A stretch of DNA of 64,000 nt, from positions 2,232,001-2,296,000 of the forward strand of contig JBCBSM010000001.1 of assembly GCA_039819165.1 (NCBI GenBank), given 5' to 3'. The position numbers were made by a program, and so were the translations under genes. Shown here piece after piece: positions 8,170-16,556 of this stretch (position 1 is its first letter; every line of letters starts with the position of its first letter). The DNA comes from Planctomycetota bacterium (lineage in GTDB: Bacteria > Planctomycetota > Phycisphaerae > Phycisphaerales > UBA1924). The notes below the pieces were generated by a model. That model ran no database searches, was not told where the DNA came from, and worked only from the letters and a program-made list of their open reading frames with translations.

Positions 8170-9633
8170 TCACCGCAGCCCGTACTCCTTGAGCTTGCGG
8201 TAGAGGGTCCGCTCGCCGATGCCCAGGAGGCGGGCGGCCTGCTCGCGGTTGCCGCCGGTGAGGCGGAGCGTCTCGCGGATGGCCCGCTTCTCGATCTGCT
8301 CGAGGCTGGTGCCCGCCAGCGTGCCGGCGGCGGCGCCCGCCTCGCCCGCGTCGGCGTCGTCGCCCGCGCGGACCTCGGCGGGGATGTGGCGGACCTCGAG
8401 GCGTGCCGCCTGGTCGCCCTCGGCCTCGCCCACGCCCATCACCACCATGTTCTGCACGACGTTGAGCAACTGGCGGACGTTGCCCGGCCAGTGGTATGCG
8501 GTGAGCCGCATGAGCGCGGCGTCGGTGACCTCGGGCGTGGCCTGCTTCATCTCGTCGGCGAAGCGGGCGGCGGCGTGCTGCACGATGCGGGGGATGTCCT
8601 CGCGGCGCTCCCGCAGCGGCGGCACGTGCACGTGCGCGCCGTTGATGCGGAAGTACAGGTCCTCGCGGAACGTGCCCTGGGCGATCATCGCCTGTAGGTC
8701 TCGGTTGGTGGCGCTCACGAAGCGGACGTCGGTCTGGCGGGGGTCGTTGCTGCCCAGGCGGACGACGTCGCCGGTCTCGAGCACCCGCAGCAGCTTGGCC
8801 TGCATGCTCATGGGCATGTCGCCGATTTCGTCGAGGAAGAGCGTGCCCCCGCTGGCGTACTCGAACACGCCCTCGCGGTCCTTCTCGGCCCCGGTGAACG
8901 CGCCGCGGATGTGGCCGAAGAGCTGGTCCTCGATCAGGCTCTCGCTCTGGCCCGCGCAGTTGAAGGCGACGTATCGCTTGTTCGCCCTCGGGCTGTTGCG
9001 GTGCACGGCCTGGGCGATGAGCTCCTTGCCCGTGCCGCTCTCGCCGGTGATGAGCACGGCGATGGTGCTGGGCGCGACCGTCTTGACGGTCTTGAGGATC
9101 CGCCGCATGGGCTCGCTGCCCGCGATGATGCCCTCGAAGCCGTCGTGCTGCACCAGGTCGGTCAGCTCGCCCGATTCGTGTCGCAGCAGCACCGCCTCGG
9201 CGGCGCGGTTGATGAGGCTGCGGAAGACCCCCAGGTCCAGCGGCTTCTCGATGAAGTCGTACGCGCCGTCCTTGAAGGCGCGGCGGGCGGTCGAGACGTC
9301 GCCGTGGGCCGTCACCATCACCGTCTCGGCATCGGGCTGCAGCCGGCGGGCGGCGGCGAGCACGAGCAGGCCCGCGTTGCCGCCCTCGGCGTCGACCGTC
9401 GCGCCGTCGAGCGTCGCCACGCCCGCGGAGGTGGGCATCCGCAGATCGGTGACGATCACGTCGAAGGCGCCCCCCCGCAGCTCGTCCATGGCCTCGGCCA
9501 CGCCGCCCACGATGGTACAGACGTGGCCCGGCTTGCGCAGCGCATCGGCCATGACGTCGGCGTGGTCGGGCTCGTCCTCGACGAGGAGCACCTGGGCGGC
9601 GAGCTTGCGGTCGGTGGGTTCGGCGATGGCCAT
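8170..9633 (-). CDS. NtrC-family sigma-54-dependent response regulator
   Basis: 487 residues with three domains. The receiver (about 14-140) has phospho-acceptor D63 (VIVTDLRMP) and the conserved Lys near 130. The AAA+ domain has Walker A GESGTGKE (197-204), the sigma-54 contact loop GAFTGA (244-249) and Walker B TLFLDEIGD. The C-terminal Fis-type helix-turn-helix is GNREQAARLLGIGERTLYRK. It activates sigma-54 holoenzyme by ATP hydrolysis after phosphorylation by a sensor kinase, which is not encoded nearby. The receiver carries an extra Gly/Ala-rich stretch of about 20 residues after DLRMP, longer than usual. One candidate sigma-54 promoter is seen in the window, upstream of hsp20; no direct link is shown. 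Confidence 0.92.
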   Translation of the reverse strand: MAIAEPTDRKLAAQVLLVEDEPDHADVMADALRKPGHVCTIVGGVAEAMDELRGGAFDVIVTDLRMPTSAGVATLDGATVDAEGGNAGLLVLAAARRLQPDAETVMVTAHGDVSTARRAFKDGAYDFIEKPLDLGVFRSLINRAAEAVLLRHESGELTDLVQHDGFEGIIAGSEPMRRILKTVKTVAPSTIAVLITGESGTGKELIAQAVHRNSPRANKRYVAFNCAGQSESLIEDQLFGHIRGAFTGAEKDREGVFEYASGGTLFLDEIGDMPMSMQAKLLRVLETGDVVRLGSNDPRQTDVRFVSATNRDLQAMIAQGTFREDLYFRINGAHVHVPPLRERREDIPRIVQHAAARFADEMKQATPEVTDAALMRLTAYHWPGNVRQLLNVVQNMVVMGVGEAEGDQAARLEVRHIPAEVRAGDDADAGEAGAAAGTLAGTSLEQIEKRAIRETLRLTGGNREQAARLLGIGERTLYRKLKEYGLR

Positions 9634-9643
9634 CGCGTGCAGT

Positions 9644-10159
9644 TTACGAGAGCGCCGCGGCGCCGGGCGACGCCGCCCGCGCCAGCCCGCCCGCGGCGAT
9701 GGCGATGGCGTCGGCGACGTCGGCCGGCGAGGGTGGCTCGGCCAGCCCGTACCGGGCCTGCACCGCCAGCCGCATCTGGTCCTTGCTCGCCCGCCCGAAT
9801 CCGGTCATCGATCGCTTGACGGCCGCCGGCGGCAGCTCGAGCACCGCGAGCCCGGCCCGCTTGGCGGCCAGCAGGATGACCCCCCGGGCGTGGCCCATCG
9901 CGATGGCCGACCGCGGGAAGCGCTCGTGCACGAAGACCGACTCGACGCAGGCCAGCCCGGGCTGCACCCGCTCGATCAGCTCGCACAGGTCCCGCTCGAG
10001 TTCGACGAGCCGCCGGGCCAGGCCGTCGGGGGAGGCGTCGCCCCGCGTGAGGCGGAAGACGCCCGCCTCGACTAGCCGCTCGCCCCCGCCGTGCTCGTCC
10101 ACGCAGGCGTAGCCGGTCAGCCGCAAGCCGGGATCGATGCCGAGCACGCGCACGCTCAT
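9644..10159 (-). CDS. ruvC: Holliday junction endodeoxyribonuclease RuvC
   Basis: 171 residues, ATG start. The catalytic carboxylates of the RuvC resolvase fold are visible: D9 (VLGIDPGLRLTGY), E73 (ACVESVFV), and the C-terminal pair in PADVADAIAIA (D147, D150). The VKRSMTGFGRASKDQM segment matches the DNA-binding region. It cleaves Holliday junctions together with RuvAB. Its start overlaps the stop of ribE by four bases (ATGA), so the two are translationally coupled. ruvA and ruvB are not adjacent. Confidence 0.95.
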   Translation of the reverse strand: MSVRVLGIDPGLRLTGYACVDEHGGGERLVEAGVFRLTRGDASPDGLARRLVELERDLCELIERVQPGLACVESVFVHERFPRSAIAMGHARGVILLAAKRAGLAVLELPPAAVKRSMTGFGRASKDQMRLAVQARYGLAEPPSPADVADAIAIAAGGLARAASPGAAALS

Positions 10160-10794
10160 CGGGAGTGGTTGTCGGCACGATCGCCCGGATCGCGGGAGTA
10201 GTGCTTCTGCCAGTGGATCAACGCCTTGGCCATGCAGTCGCACTCGAGGTTGACGAGCCCCCCCGCGTTCAGCCGGCCCAGGTTGGTCCGCTCGAGCGTC
10301 TCGGGGATGAGCGCGATCTCGAACCAGCCCTCCGCGGGCGACAGTTCGGCCACCGTCAGCGACACGCCGTCCACCGCGATCGAGCCGCGGGGCACGACGA
10401 ACTCCATGAGCGGCGCCGGCGGGCGGATCCGCGCCCGCCACTCGCCATCGGTGCGGACGCGGACGATCTCGCCGACGCCGTCGACGTGGCCCTGCACGAT
10501 GTGGCCGCCCAGCAGCGTCCGCGGCGTGCAGGATCGCTCCAGGTGCAGGTGATCGCCCGCGGCCAGGCCGCCCAGCGTGGTGTTGGCCAGCGTCTGGGGG
10601 ACGGCGTCGAAGGCCAGGGCGTTGCCGTCGTGCTCGACCAGCGTGAGGCAGCAGCCGTTGATGGCGATCGACTCGCCGCGCTGCGGCGGCGGATCGGCCA
10701 GCAGGCCCGGGGCCTCGATCGAGAGCCGGCGGCCGGCGTCGATGGACGTGGCCGACAGCAGCCGCCCGGTGTGCCAGATCAGCCCCGTGAACAC
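10156..10794 (-). CDS. ribE: Riboflavin synthase, alpha subunit
   Basis: 212 residues starting at GTG (read VFTGLIWHTGRL), the canonical N-terminus of the family; longer frames add unrelated Arg/Pro-rich sequence. Two tandem lumazine-binding domains are visible: the first with AINGCCLTLVE and GHIVQGHVDG, the second with AVDGVSLTVAE and ETLERTNLG. It converts two 6,7-dimethyl-8-ribityllumazine molecules into riboflavin plus the pyrimidine donor. No other rib genes are adjacent; it pairs with ruvC in a two-gene unit. Confidence 0.93.
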   Translation of the reverse strand: MFTGLIWHTGRLLSATSIDAGRRLSIEAPGLLADPPPQRGESIAINGCCLTLVEHDGNALAFDAVPQTLANTTLGGLAAGDHLHLERSCTPRTLLGGHIVQGHVDGVGEIVRVRTDGEWRARIRPPAPLMEFVVPRGSIAVDGVSLTVAELSPAEGWFEIALIPETLERTNLGRLNAGGLVNLECDCMAKALIHWQKHYSRDPGDRADNHSR

Positions 10795-10951
10795 GCCGTC
10801 CCTCCCGCGGCCGGGCGGCCGCCGCCTCGCCTTGACCCCCTGCGGCGGGCGTCGGATACTGTGGCTTCCGCGGCCGAACCGCGGCGGAACGCGCGGCGCG
10901 TTCCGACCAGCAACCGTACGGGCCGCGACCCGCCCTGGGAGCCATCCACGC

Positions 10952-12133
10952 ATGCGTACTCGAAACGAATCTCGTCGTGCCCGGGCAGCGGCCGGCGTCG
11001 GCGCGGCGTGCCTGCTGGCGGCCGGCGTGCTCGCGGCCGGCTGCGCGAGCACCGGCGTGGTCTCGCCCGGCGCCCAGAGCGATTCGCTGCGGGTCGAGGC
11101 CGACGACCTGCGCACGCTGGGCTACGCCCGGGGCTGGCAGGGCTACCCCATCGTGACCCGCGGCCGCGACGTCGAGCACGCCCTCGTTGCCGACGACGTT
11201 GTGCTGGTGCTCGAGGGCGGCTCCACGCTGAGCTGCCTCGACGTCGAGGACCGCGGCCGCCTCCGCTGGTCCCGCCAGCTCGATACCGCGACGACGCCGT
11301 TCTTCGGCATCGCCCGCGAGGGCAACCTCGTGTACGCCAACTCGTCGGCCGAGCTGTTCGTGGTCGATCTGCTCACGGGCGACCTCGTCTCGCGGCAGGC
11401 GTTGTCCCGCCAGGTCAGCACCGGGCCGGTCCGCGTGAACGGGCAGCTCATCTTCGGGTGCGGCGACGGCCAGATCCTCTCGTGGCTGCCCTCGGGCGGC
11501 TTCGACGGCATCCCGCTGTGGGACAACAAGATCGACGGGCCCGTCCGCAGCCAGCCCGTGCTGCTCGACGCCGGCTTCGTCGGCATCGTTTCCGAGACCG
11601 GCAACGTCATGTTCCTCGATCCACAGACCGGCAGCCGCGTCCGAGAGGCCGGCGGCGGCGCCCGCTTCAACGCGCTCTTCGGCGGGCCGGGGGCCCAGCC
11701 CGACGGCGGCGACCGCTACCTCGTCGTCGCCAGCGAGGACCAGTCGCTGTGGGCCTTCGATGCCGGACGCAGCCAGCACCTCTGGCGGGTGCCCACCGAG
11801 GCGCCGCTGTCGCGTCGGCCGATCGTCCACCAGGGCATCGTCTACGCCGACCTGGGCGAGACGGGCTTCCACGCCCTCGACCTGCGGACGGGCGATGTGC
11901 TCTGGCAGGCCGAGGACGTCTCGGGCGAGCTGGTCGCCGTCCGCGACGACCTGCTGATCGTGTTCGACGCCGAGGCGGAGGCCATCGCCCAGGTCGACCT
12001 GTTCACGGGAGATGTGTTCGCCCGCATCGACGTGCCGGGCGTCGTCCGCATCGATGCCGAGGGCGTGGTCGATCGGCCCATCTACATGGTGACCGATCGC
12101 GGCCTGGTCGCCCAGTTCACGCCCGACGCCTGA
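10952..12133 (+). CDS. Lipoprotein with PQQ-like beta-propeller
   Basis: 393 residues. The N-terminus is basic then hydrophobic, ending in a lipobox LAAGC with Cys31, so it is probably a lipoprotein exposed to the periplasm. The rest is a series of WD/PQQ-like blades, each with a pattern such as LFVVDLLTGDLVSRQ, ILSWLPSGGFDGIPLW, FHALDLRTGDVLWQA and AQVDLFTGDVFAR. The family includes BamB-like scaffolds and quinoprotein relatives. No PQQ-ligand residues can be assigned, so a structural or assembly role is more likely than dehydrogenase activity. It is eight bases upstream of purH and may share its transcript. Confidence 0.75.
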   Translation: MRTRNESRRARAAAGVGAACLLAAGVLAAGCASTGVVSPGAQSDSLRVEADDLRTLGYARGWQGYPIVTRGRDVEHALVADDVVLVLEGGSTLSCLDVEDRGRLRWSRQLDTATTPFFGIAREGNLVYANSSAELFVVDLLTGDLVSRQALSRQVSTGPVRVNGQLIFGCGDGQILSWLPSGGFDGIPLWDNKIDGPVRSQPVLLDAGFVGIVSETGNVMFLDPQTGSRVREAGGGARFNALFGGPGAQPDGGDRYLVVASEDQSLWAFDAGRSQHLWRVPTEAPLSRRPIVHQGIVYADLGETGFHALDLRTGDVLWQAEDVSGELVAVRDDLLIVFDAEAEAIAQVDLFTGDVFARIDVPGVVRIDAEGVVDRPIYMVTDRGLVAQFTPDA

Positions 12134-12141
12134 TCCTCCGC

Positions 12142-13716
12142 GTGCCCGACGCCGTCCGCCCGATCCGCCGCGCCCTGCTGTCGGTCAGCGACAAGGCGGG
12201 CATCGTCGAGCTTGCGCGCACGCTGGCGGCCCGCGGCGCCGAGATCGTCTCCACCGGCGGCACCGCACGGGCGCTGCGGGACGCGGGGCTCACCATCCGC
12301 GAGGTGGCCGACCTCACGGGCCTGCCCGAGATGTTTAGCGGCCGCGTCAAGACGCTGCACCCCGCGGTGCACGGCGGCATCCTCGCCGTCCAGGAAGACG
12401 CGGAGCACCAGGCGGCGATGGATGCGCACGGCATCGGTCCCATCGATCTGGTGTGCGTCAACTTGTACCCCTTCGAGCAGACCGTGTCGAAGCCCGGCGT
12501 CTCGCGGGCCGAGGCGATCGAGCAGATCGACATCGGCGGGCCCGCGATGATCCGGTCGGCGGCGAAGAACCACGATCGCGTCGCGGTGCTCACCAGCCCC
12601 GAGCAGTACGGGCTTGTGGCGCAGGAGGTCGAAGCCCACGGCGGGACCACCAGGACGCTCCGGGAATCGCTCGCGACCGCAGCCTTTGCGCGCACCAGCG
12701 CGTACGACGCCGCCATCGCGGCGCACCTCGGCGGCGATGACGATTTTCCACCCGTGCTCGCGCCCCGCTTCGAGCGCATGGCCGAGCTGCGCTACGGCGA
12801 GAATCCCCACCAGCGGGCGGCGGTCTACCGCGACCCCAGCCACACCGGCCCCACCGTGGTGGGCGTCGAGCCGCTGCACGGCAAGCCGCTGAGCTACAAC
12901 AACGTGGCCGACGCGTCGGCGGCGCTGGAGCTCGTCCGCTCGATGGCGCACGCCAGCGGCCGGGTGGCGGCGGCGGTCGTCAAGCACGCCAACCCGTGCG
13001 GGGCGGCGGCGGGCGGGATGCCCGAGGCCGTCGATCGGGCGCTGCTCGGCGATCCCGTCGCGGCCTTCGGCGGCATCGTTGCGTGCAGCCACGAGATCGA
13101 CGAGCCGACGGCCGAGCGGCTGAGCGCCGACGGGCTGTTCCTCGAGGTCATCGCGGCGGCGGGCTTCACGATGGCCGCGCTCGAGCGGCTGCGGGCGCGG
13201 TGGAAGAACACCCGGCTGCTGGCGGTCGGCGAGGTTGCCAAGCCCACGCCCGGGCGCACGCTTCGGACCGTGCCGGGCGGCGCCCTCGTGCAGCAAGCCG
13301 ACGTGCTCAGGCCCGGCGGCGACTGGACGCACGCCGCCGGCCCGCCGCTGACGCGCGACGCCGAGCGCGACGCTCGCACGCTGGTGTGCGTCGCGCGTGC
13401 GCTGACGAGCAACGCCGTGGCCATCGGGGGGCGGACCGACGGCGGCGTCGCGCTCTTCGGCGCGGGCGCGGGCCAGATGGATCGGCTGACGAGCTGCCGG
13501 CTCGCCGCCGACAAGGCGGGCGATCGCGCCCGCGGCGGCATGGCCGCCAGCGACGGCTTCTTCCCCTTCCCCGATGGTCCGGAAATCCTCATCGACGCCG
13601 GCGTCACGGCCATCGTCCAGCCCGGCGGATCCAGGCGGGACGGCGAGACCATCGAGCTGTGCGAGGACCGCGGCGTCACGCTCGTGATGACCGGCATGCG
13701 GCACTTTCGCCACTAG
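12142..13716 (+). CDS. purH: Bifunctional AICAR formyltransferase / IMP cyclohydrolase
   Basis: 524 residues from GTG. The N-terminal MGS-like cyclohydrolase domain is seen in RRALLSVSDKAGIVELA, IVSTGGTARAL, FSGRVKTLHPAVHGGIL and NLYPFEQTV. The transformylase domain begins with LRYGENPHQRAAVYRD and contains VKHANPCGAA and the closing GGSRRDGETIELCEDRG. It performs the last two steps of IMP synthesis. With purL, this is the second purine gene within 10 kb, but the two are not in one operon. The stop codon is the first base triplet of a repeat element. Confidence 0.96.
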   Translation: MPDAVRPIRRALLSVSDKAGIVELARTLAARGAEIVSTGGTARALRDAGLTIREVADLTGLPEMFSGRVKTLHPAVHGGILAVQEDAEHQAAMDAHGIGPIDLVCVNLYPFEQTVSKPGVSRAEAIEQIDIGGPAMIRSAAKNHDRVAVLTSPEQYGLVAQEVEAHGGTTRTLRESLATAAFARTSAYDAAIAAHLGGDDDFPPVLAPRFERMAELRYGENPHQRAAVYRDPSHTGPTVVGVEPLHGKPLSYNNVADASAALELVRSMAHASGRVAAAVVKHANPCGAAAGGMPEAVDRALLGDPVAAFGGIVACSHEIDEPTAERLSADGLFLEVIAAAGFTMAALERLRARWKNTRLLAVGEVAKPTPGRTLRTVPGGALVQQADVLRPGGDWTHAAGPPLTRDAERDARTLVCVARALTSNAVAIGGRTDGGVALFGAGAGQMDRLTSCRLAADKAGDRARGGMAASDGFFPFPDGPEILIDAGVTAIVQPGGSRRDGETIELCEDRGVTLVMTGMRHFRH

Positions 13717-13773
13717 AGCGATCTTGGGCAGCCCGTGGCGGCCTCGGGCCGCGACGCTCGCTCTCGAACGGCC
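13714..13773. repeat. Divergent partial copy of the stop-codon-adjacent repeat
   Basis: The element starts on the purH stop codon with CTAGAGCGATCTT and continues with GCGGCC-TCG-GGCCGC (perfect 6-bp hairpin), CGCTCGCTCT and ACGGCC. The order and spacing match the fuller copies after nusG and after the AsmA-like gene; the 3' half is not recognisable. Confidence 0.55.
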
Positions 13774-13936
13774 TTGGGATCCCCCAGGGTTGTGCGGATC
13801 GCGCGAAACTGGCGCTGTCGCCGTTGAATCGCGGGCGAAACCGGCCGAAAATCCGTGGCGGAAAGCGAAATCACGGATGCGTACGGCGAGGACCCCACAA
13901 CGCAGGTACAGCAGCGGGCGACCAGCCGTCCGCACC

Positions 13937-14542
13937 ATGAGGGCGTGCACGCTCGACGTGCCCGTCCTGCTGCTGAACCGCAGCTACGCCGCCCTCCGGG
14001 TCATCTCCGCCCGGAGGGCGTTCACGCTTCTGTGCAAGGAGCTGGCCGAGGTCGTGCACGTCGAGGGCGCGGGCTTCTCGAGCCACGACTTCGCCTCGTG
14101 GGTCGAACTCTCCGAACTGCAGCGGCAGATCGAGCCCGAGGCGCACGACTGGGTCCGCACCGTGCGGCTGTCGATCGCGGTGCCGCGGGTCATCCGGCTG
14201 CTCGAGTACGACCGGCTACCGCGCATGGAGGTCCGGCTCAGCCGCCGCACGGTGTTCGAGCGGGACAACCACCAGTGCCAGTACTGCTCGCGGTACTTCC
14301 GCACGTCGGACCTGTCGGTGGACCATGTGCTGCCCCGTGCGCGGGGCGGGGGCGATAGCTGGGAGAACCTGGTGACGGCGTGCATCCGCTGCAACGCCGC
14401 CAAGGGCGATCGCACGCCGTCGGAGGCGGGCATGCCGCTGATCAAGAAGCCCCGCCGGCCCGCGCCGGGCGGCGTGCTGGCGGGTCGCCGCGGCGCGCCA
14501 CGCTACAGCGCCTGGGCGGCGTTTCTGCCCCAGGTGCGCTGA
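13937..14542 (+). CDS. HNH endonuclease domain protein
   Basis: 201 residues starting MRACTLDVPVLLLNRSYAAL, the typical opening of the short HNH proteins found in many bacteria. The HNH zinc site is clear: C114-x2-C117 (CQYC), D129-H130 (SVDHVLPRARGG), N144 and C149-x2-C152 (CIRCN). The N-terminal part (about 1-95) has no motif of its own. Members of this family are free-standing nucleases of unknown biological target, not linked here to a toxin, restriction or phage module. A region of 220 bases separates it from purH. Confidence 0.85.
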   Translation: MRACTLDVPVLLLNRSYAALRVISARRAFTLLCKELAEVVHVEGAGFSSHDFASWVELSELQRQIEPEAHDWVRTVRLSIAVPRVIRLLEYDRLPRMEVRLSRRTVFERDNHQCQYCSRYFRTSDLSVDHVLPRARGGGDSWENLVTACIRCNAAKGDRTPSEAGMPLIKKPRRPAPGGVLAGRRGAPRYSAWAAFLPQVR

Positions 14543-14589
14543 CGCCGCGGCGCGACGAAGCGAGGCCGGGATTCCTGGTTCTGCGTGGC

Positions 14590-14895
14590 TCAGGTCGAGG
14601 CGGCGCCGGTCGCGCTGCCCGAGGCCTGGTCGGCGAAGGCGGCCAGCTCGAAGTCCTTGGTGGTGATGCCGCCCGCGTCGTGCGTGGACACGGTCAGCGT
14701 GACCTTCGAATAGCGGATGAGGATGTCGGGGTGGTGCTGGGTGCGCTCGGCTTCCTCGGCGATCTCGTTGACGAACCGCATGGAGGCCCGGAAGTCGGCG
14801 AACTCGAAGGTCCGCTGGATCTCGCCGCTGATCTCGGTCCACTCGGGGTGGCCCGAGAGGCGGTCCTGGACTTCGGTCTCGGAGAGCTTGTCCAT
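14590..14895 (-). CDS. Pterin-4-alpha-carbinolamine dehydratase
   Basis: 101 residues. It has the family signature HHPDI (54-58) with the catalytic His pair, followed by KVTLTVSTHDAGGITTKDFELA, in which His72 lies in the THDAGG loop. It dehydrates 4a-hydroxytetrahydrobiopterin; in bacteria without phenylalanine hydroxylase it is thought to act in other pterin chemistry such as molybdopterin. The start was taken at MDKLSETEV because upstream sequence is antisense to gluQ. It faces the HNH gene convergently. Confidence 0.92.
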   Translation of the reverse strand: MDKLSETEVQDRLSGHPEWTEISGEIQRTFEFADFRASMRFVNEIAEEAERTQHHPDILIRYSKVTLTVSTHDAGGITTKDFELAAFADQASGSATGAAST

Positions 14896-15042
14896 CCTGT
14901 GTGGCTCCAATCCTCGGCTCGGCGGACGGGATCCTCCCCGCCCGGATACAACGGTAGCCGCCGGTCCGCCATGGTCGCCCGGGCTCCGAACACGGCCCGA
15001 GCGCGGCAGCCCCGGCGCTCGAGTGCGCCGATTGAACACAGC

Positions 15043-16020
15043 ATGATGCAGCAGGACGCCAACAACCAGCCCTTGCGCGAGGCCACCCGGCTCGCGCCCT
15101 CGCCCACCGGGGCGCTGCACCTGGGCAACGCCCGCACCTTCGTGGTCAACTGGATCCTGGCGCGGCGGCGCGACTGGCGGGTGGTCCTGCGGATCGAGGA
15201 CCTCGACGGACCCCGCGTCAAGCCCGAGGCCATCGGCCAGACCATCGAGGTGCTGGAGTGGCTGGGCCTGGACTGGGACGAGGGGCCGATCCTCCAGAGC
15301 GAGGACCGCGAGCGGCACATGGGGGCCGTCGCCGAGCTAGCAGCACGGGGCCTGGCCTACCCGTGCGCGCTGACGCGGACCGAGATCGAGGCGGCGGCGT
15401 CGGCCCCGCACCTGGGCGGCGCGCCGGCGTCCCCGCCGATGCGGCCCGTGGACCTCAGGCCGGCGGCCTTCCGCGATGCCGGCACCAACTGGCGGTTCGT
15501 GATGCCCGACCGCGAGGTCCAGATCGACGACGCCTGCGCGGCACGGAGCGTGCATCGGCCCCTCGACGACGCGGGCGACGTCGTCATATGGACCAAGCGC
15601 GGCATGGCGGCGTACCACCTGGCCGTCGTCGCGGACGACCACGCCCAGGGCATCACGCACGTCGTTCGCGGCGACGACCTGCTGCCCTCGGCCGCGGTGC
15701 AGAGGTGCCTGTACGACGCGCTGGGGATCGGGCCCCTCCCCGCGTACGCCCACCTGCCGCTGGTGGTGGGGCCCGACGGCCGCCGGCTCGCCAAGCGGCA
15801 CGGCGACAGCCGCCTGGTCCGCTACCGCGACGCCGGCGTGCCACCCGAGCGGATCCTGGGACTGCTGGCGTCGTGGAGCGTGCCGGACCCGGACCCAGGC
15901 CCGGCCCGCGAACCGCTGGACCTCGAGGCGTTCGCGGCCCGCTTCGACCTCGATACGATGCCGAGGGACCCCGCCCGATTCACGCCGGAGGACGACGCAT
16001 GGCTTCTCGGACGCTCCTGA
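15043..16020 (+). CDS. gluQ: Glutamyl-Q tRNA(Asp) synthetase (truncated GluRS paralogue)
   Basis: 325 residues, too short for a full glutamyl-tRNA synthetase; the anticodon-binding domain is missing, as in GluQ-RS. The HIGH motif is HLGN (26-29) after RLAPSPTGAL, and the KMSKS equivalent is LAKRHGD. Catalytic-core segments RIEDLDGPRVKPEAI, TEIEAA and HVVRGDDLLPSAAVQ are present. The enzyme attaches glutamate to queuosine at position 34 of tRNA-Asp. The zinc-ligand cysteines of the E. coli enzyme are largely absent (only one Cys at YPCALTR), so the metal site may be lost. The last 22 bases overlap the DUF192 gene. Confidence 0.85.
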   Translation: MMQQDANNQPLREATRLAPSPTGALHLGNARTFVVNWILARRRDWRVVLRIEDLDGPRVKPEAIGQTIEVLEWLGLDWDEGPILQSEDRERHMGAVAELAARGLAYPCALTRTEIEAAASAPHLGGAPASPPMRPVDLRPAAFRDAGTNWRFVMPDREVQIDDACAARSVHRPLDDAGDVVIWTKRGMAAYHLAVVADDHAQGITHVVRGDDLLPSAAVQRCLYDALGIGPLPAYAHLPLVVGPDGRRLAKRHGDSRLVRYRDAGVPPERILGLLASWSVPDPDPGPAREPLDLEAFAARFDLDTMPRDPARFTPEDDAWLLGRS

Positions 16021-16505
16021 TCGCGGTGCTGCTGGCCGGCCTCGCGGGCCTGCTCGCCGCCTGCACGCCCACCGATGCGGTCGCCAACGACGTGGAGACC
16101 GTGCGGATCAAGGGCGAGGTCTTCTTCCTGGAGATCGCCGCCGACGATCCGACGCGGGTCCGCGGGCTGTCGGGACGGGAGTTGATCGAGGAGGACGGCG
16201 GCATGCTGTTCGTCTTCCCCAGGCCCCGGCCGCTCAGCTTCGTGATGCGGGACTGCCTGGTGCCGATCGACATCGCCTTCCTCGACCAGTTCGGGACCGT
16301 GACGGCGACGCACGAGATGCCCATCCAGCCCAGGAACGAGGGCGAGAGCGACGCCGAGTACGAGAGGCGGCTGACGCAGTACTCCAGCCGGGCGGCCGCC
16401 CTCTTTGCCATCGAGCTGAGGTCCGGAAAGCTGGCCGAATTGGGCGTGGAGCCGGGCGATCGCATCGAGCTGGACGCGGAGCGGCTGCAGCGGATGGCCC
16501 GCTAG
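15999..16505 (+). CDS. DUF192 family lipoprotein
   Basis: 168 residues. A hydrophobic signal (LLIAVLLAGLAGLLAACTP) ends in a lipobox with Cys, predicting a lipoprotein. The mature part has the DUF192 features RVRGLSGRELIEEDGGMLFVF, SFVMRDCLVPIDIAFLD and the C-terminal LAELGVEPGDRIEL. The function of DUF192 is unknown; members are small single-domain secreted or membrane-tethered proteins. The ATG lies inside the end of gluQ, so the genes overlap by 22 bases and are probably coupled. Confidence 0.88.
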   Translation: MASRTLLIAVLLAGLAGLLAACTPTDAVANDVETVRIKGEVFFLEIAADDPTRVRGLSGRELIEEDGGMLFVFPRPRPLSFVMRDCLVPIDIAFLDQFGTVTATHEMPIQPRNEGESDAEYERRLTQYSSRAAALFAIELRSGKLAELGVEPGDRIELDAERLQRMAR

Positions 16506-16556
16506 GTCGATACCTCCGGGGGGCCGCTGCGGGCCCGTCCGGAGGAGGTCCGCCCG

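Noticed and set aside
13937-14542. HNH gene as part of a restriction, phage or defence system
   Set aside because: No methylase, integrase, toxin or other defence gene is adjacent; it stands between housekeeping genes.
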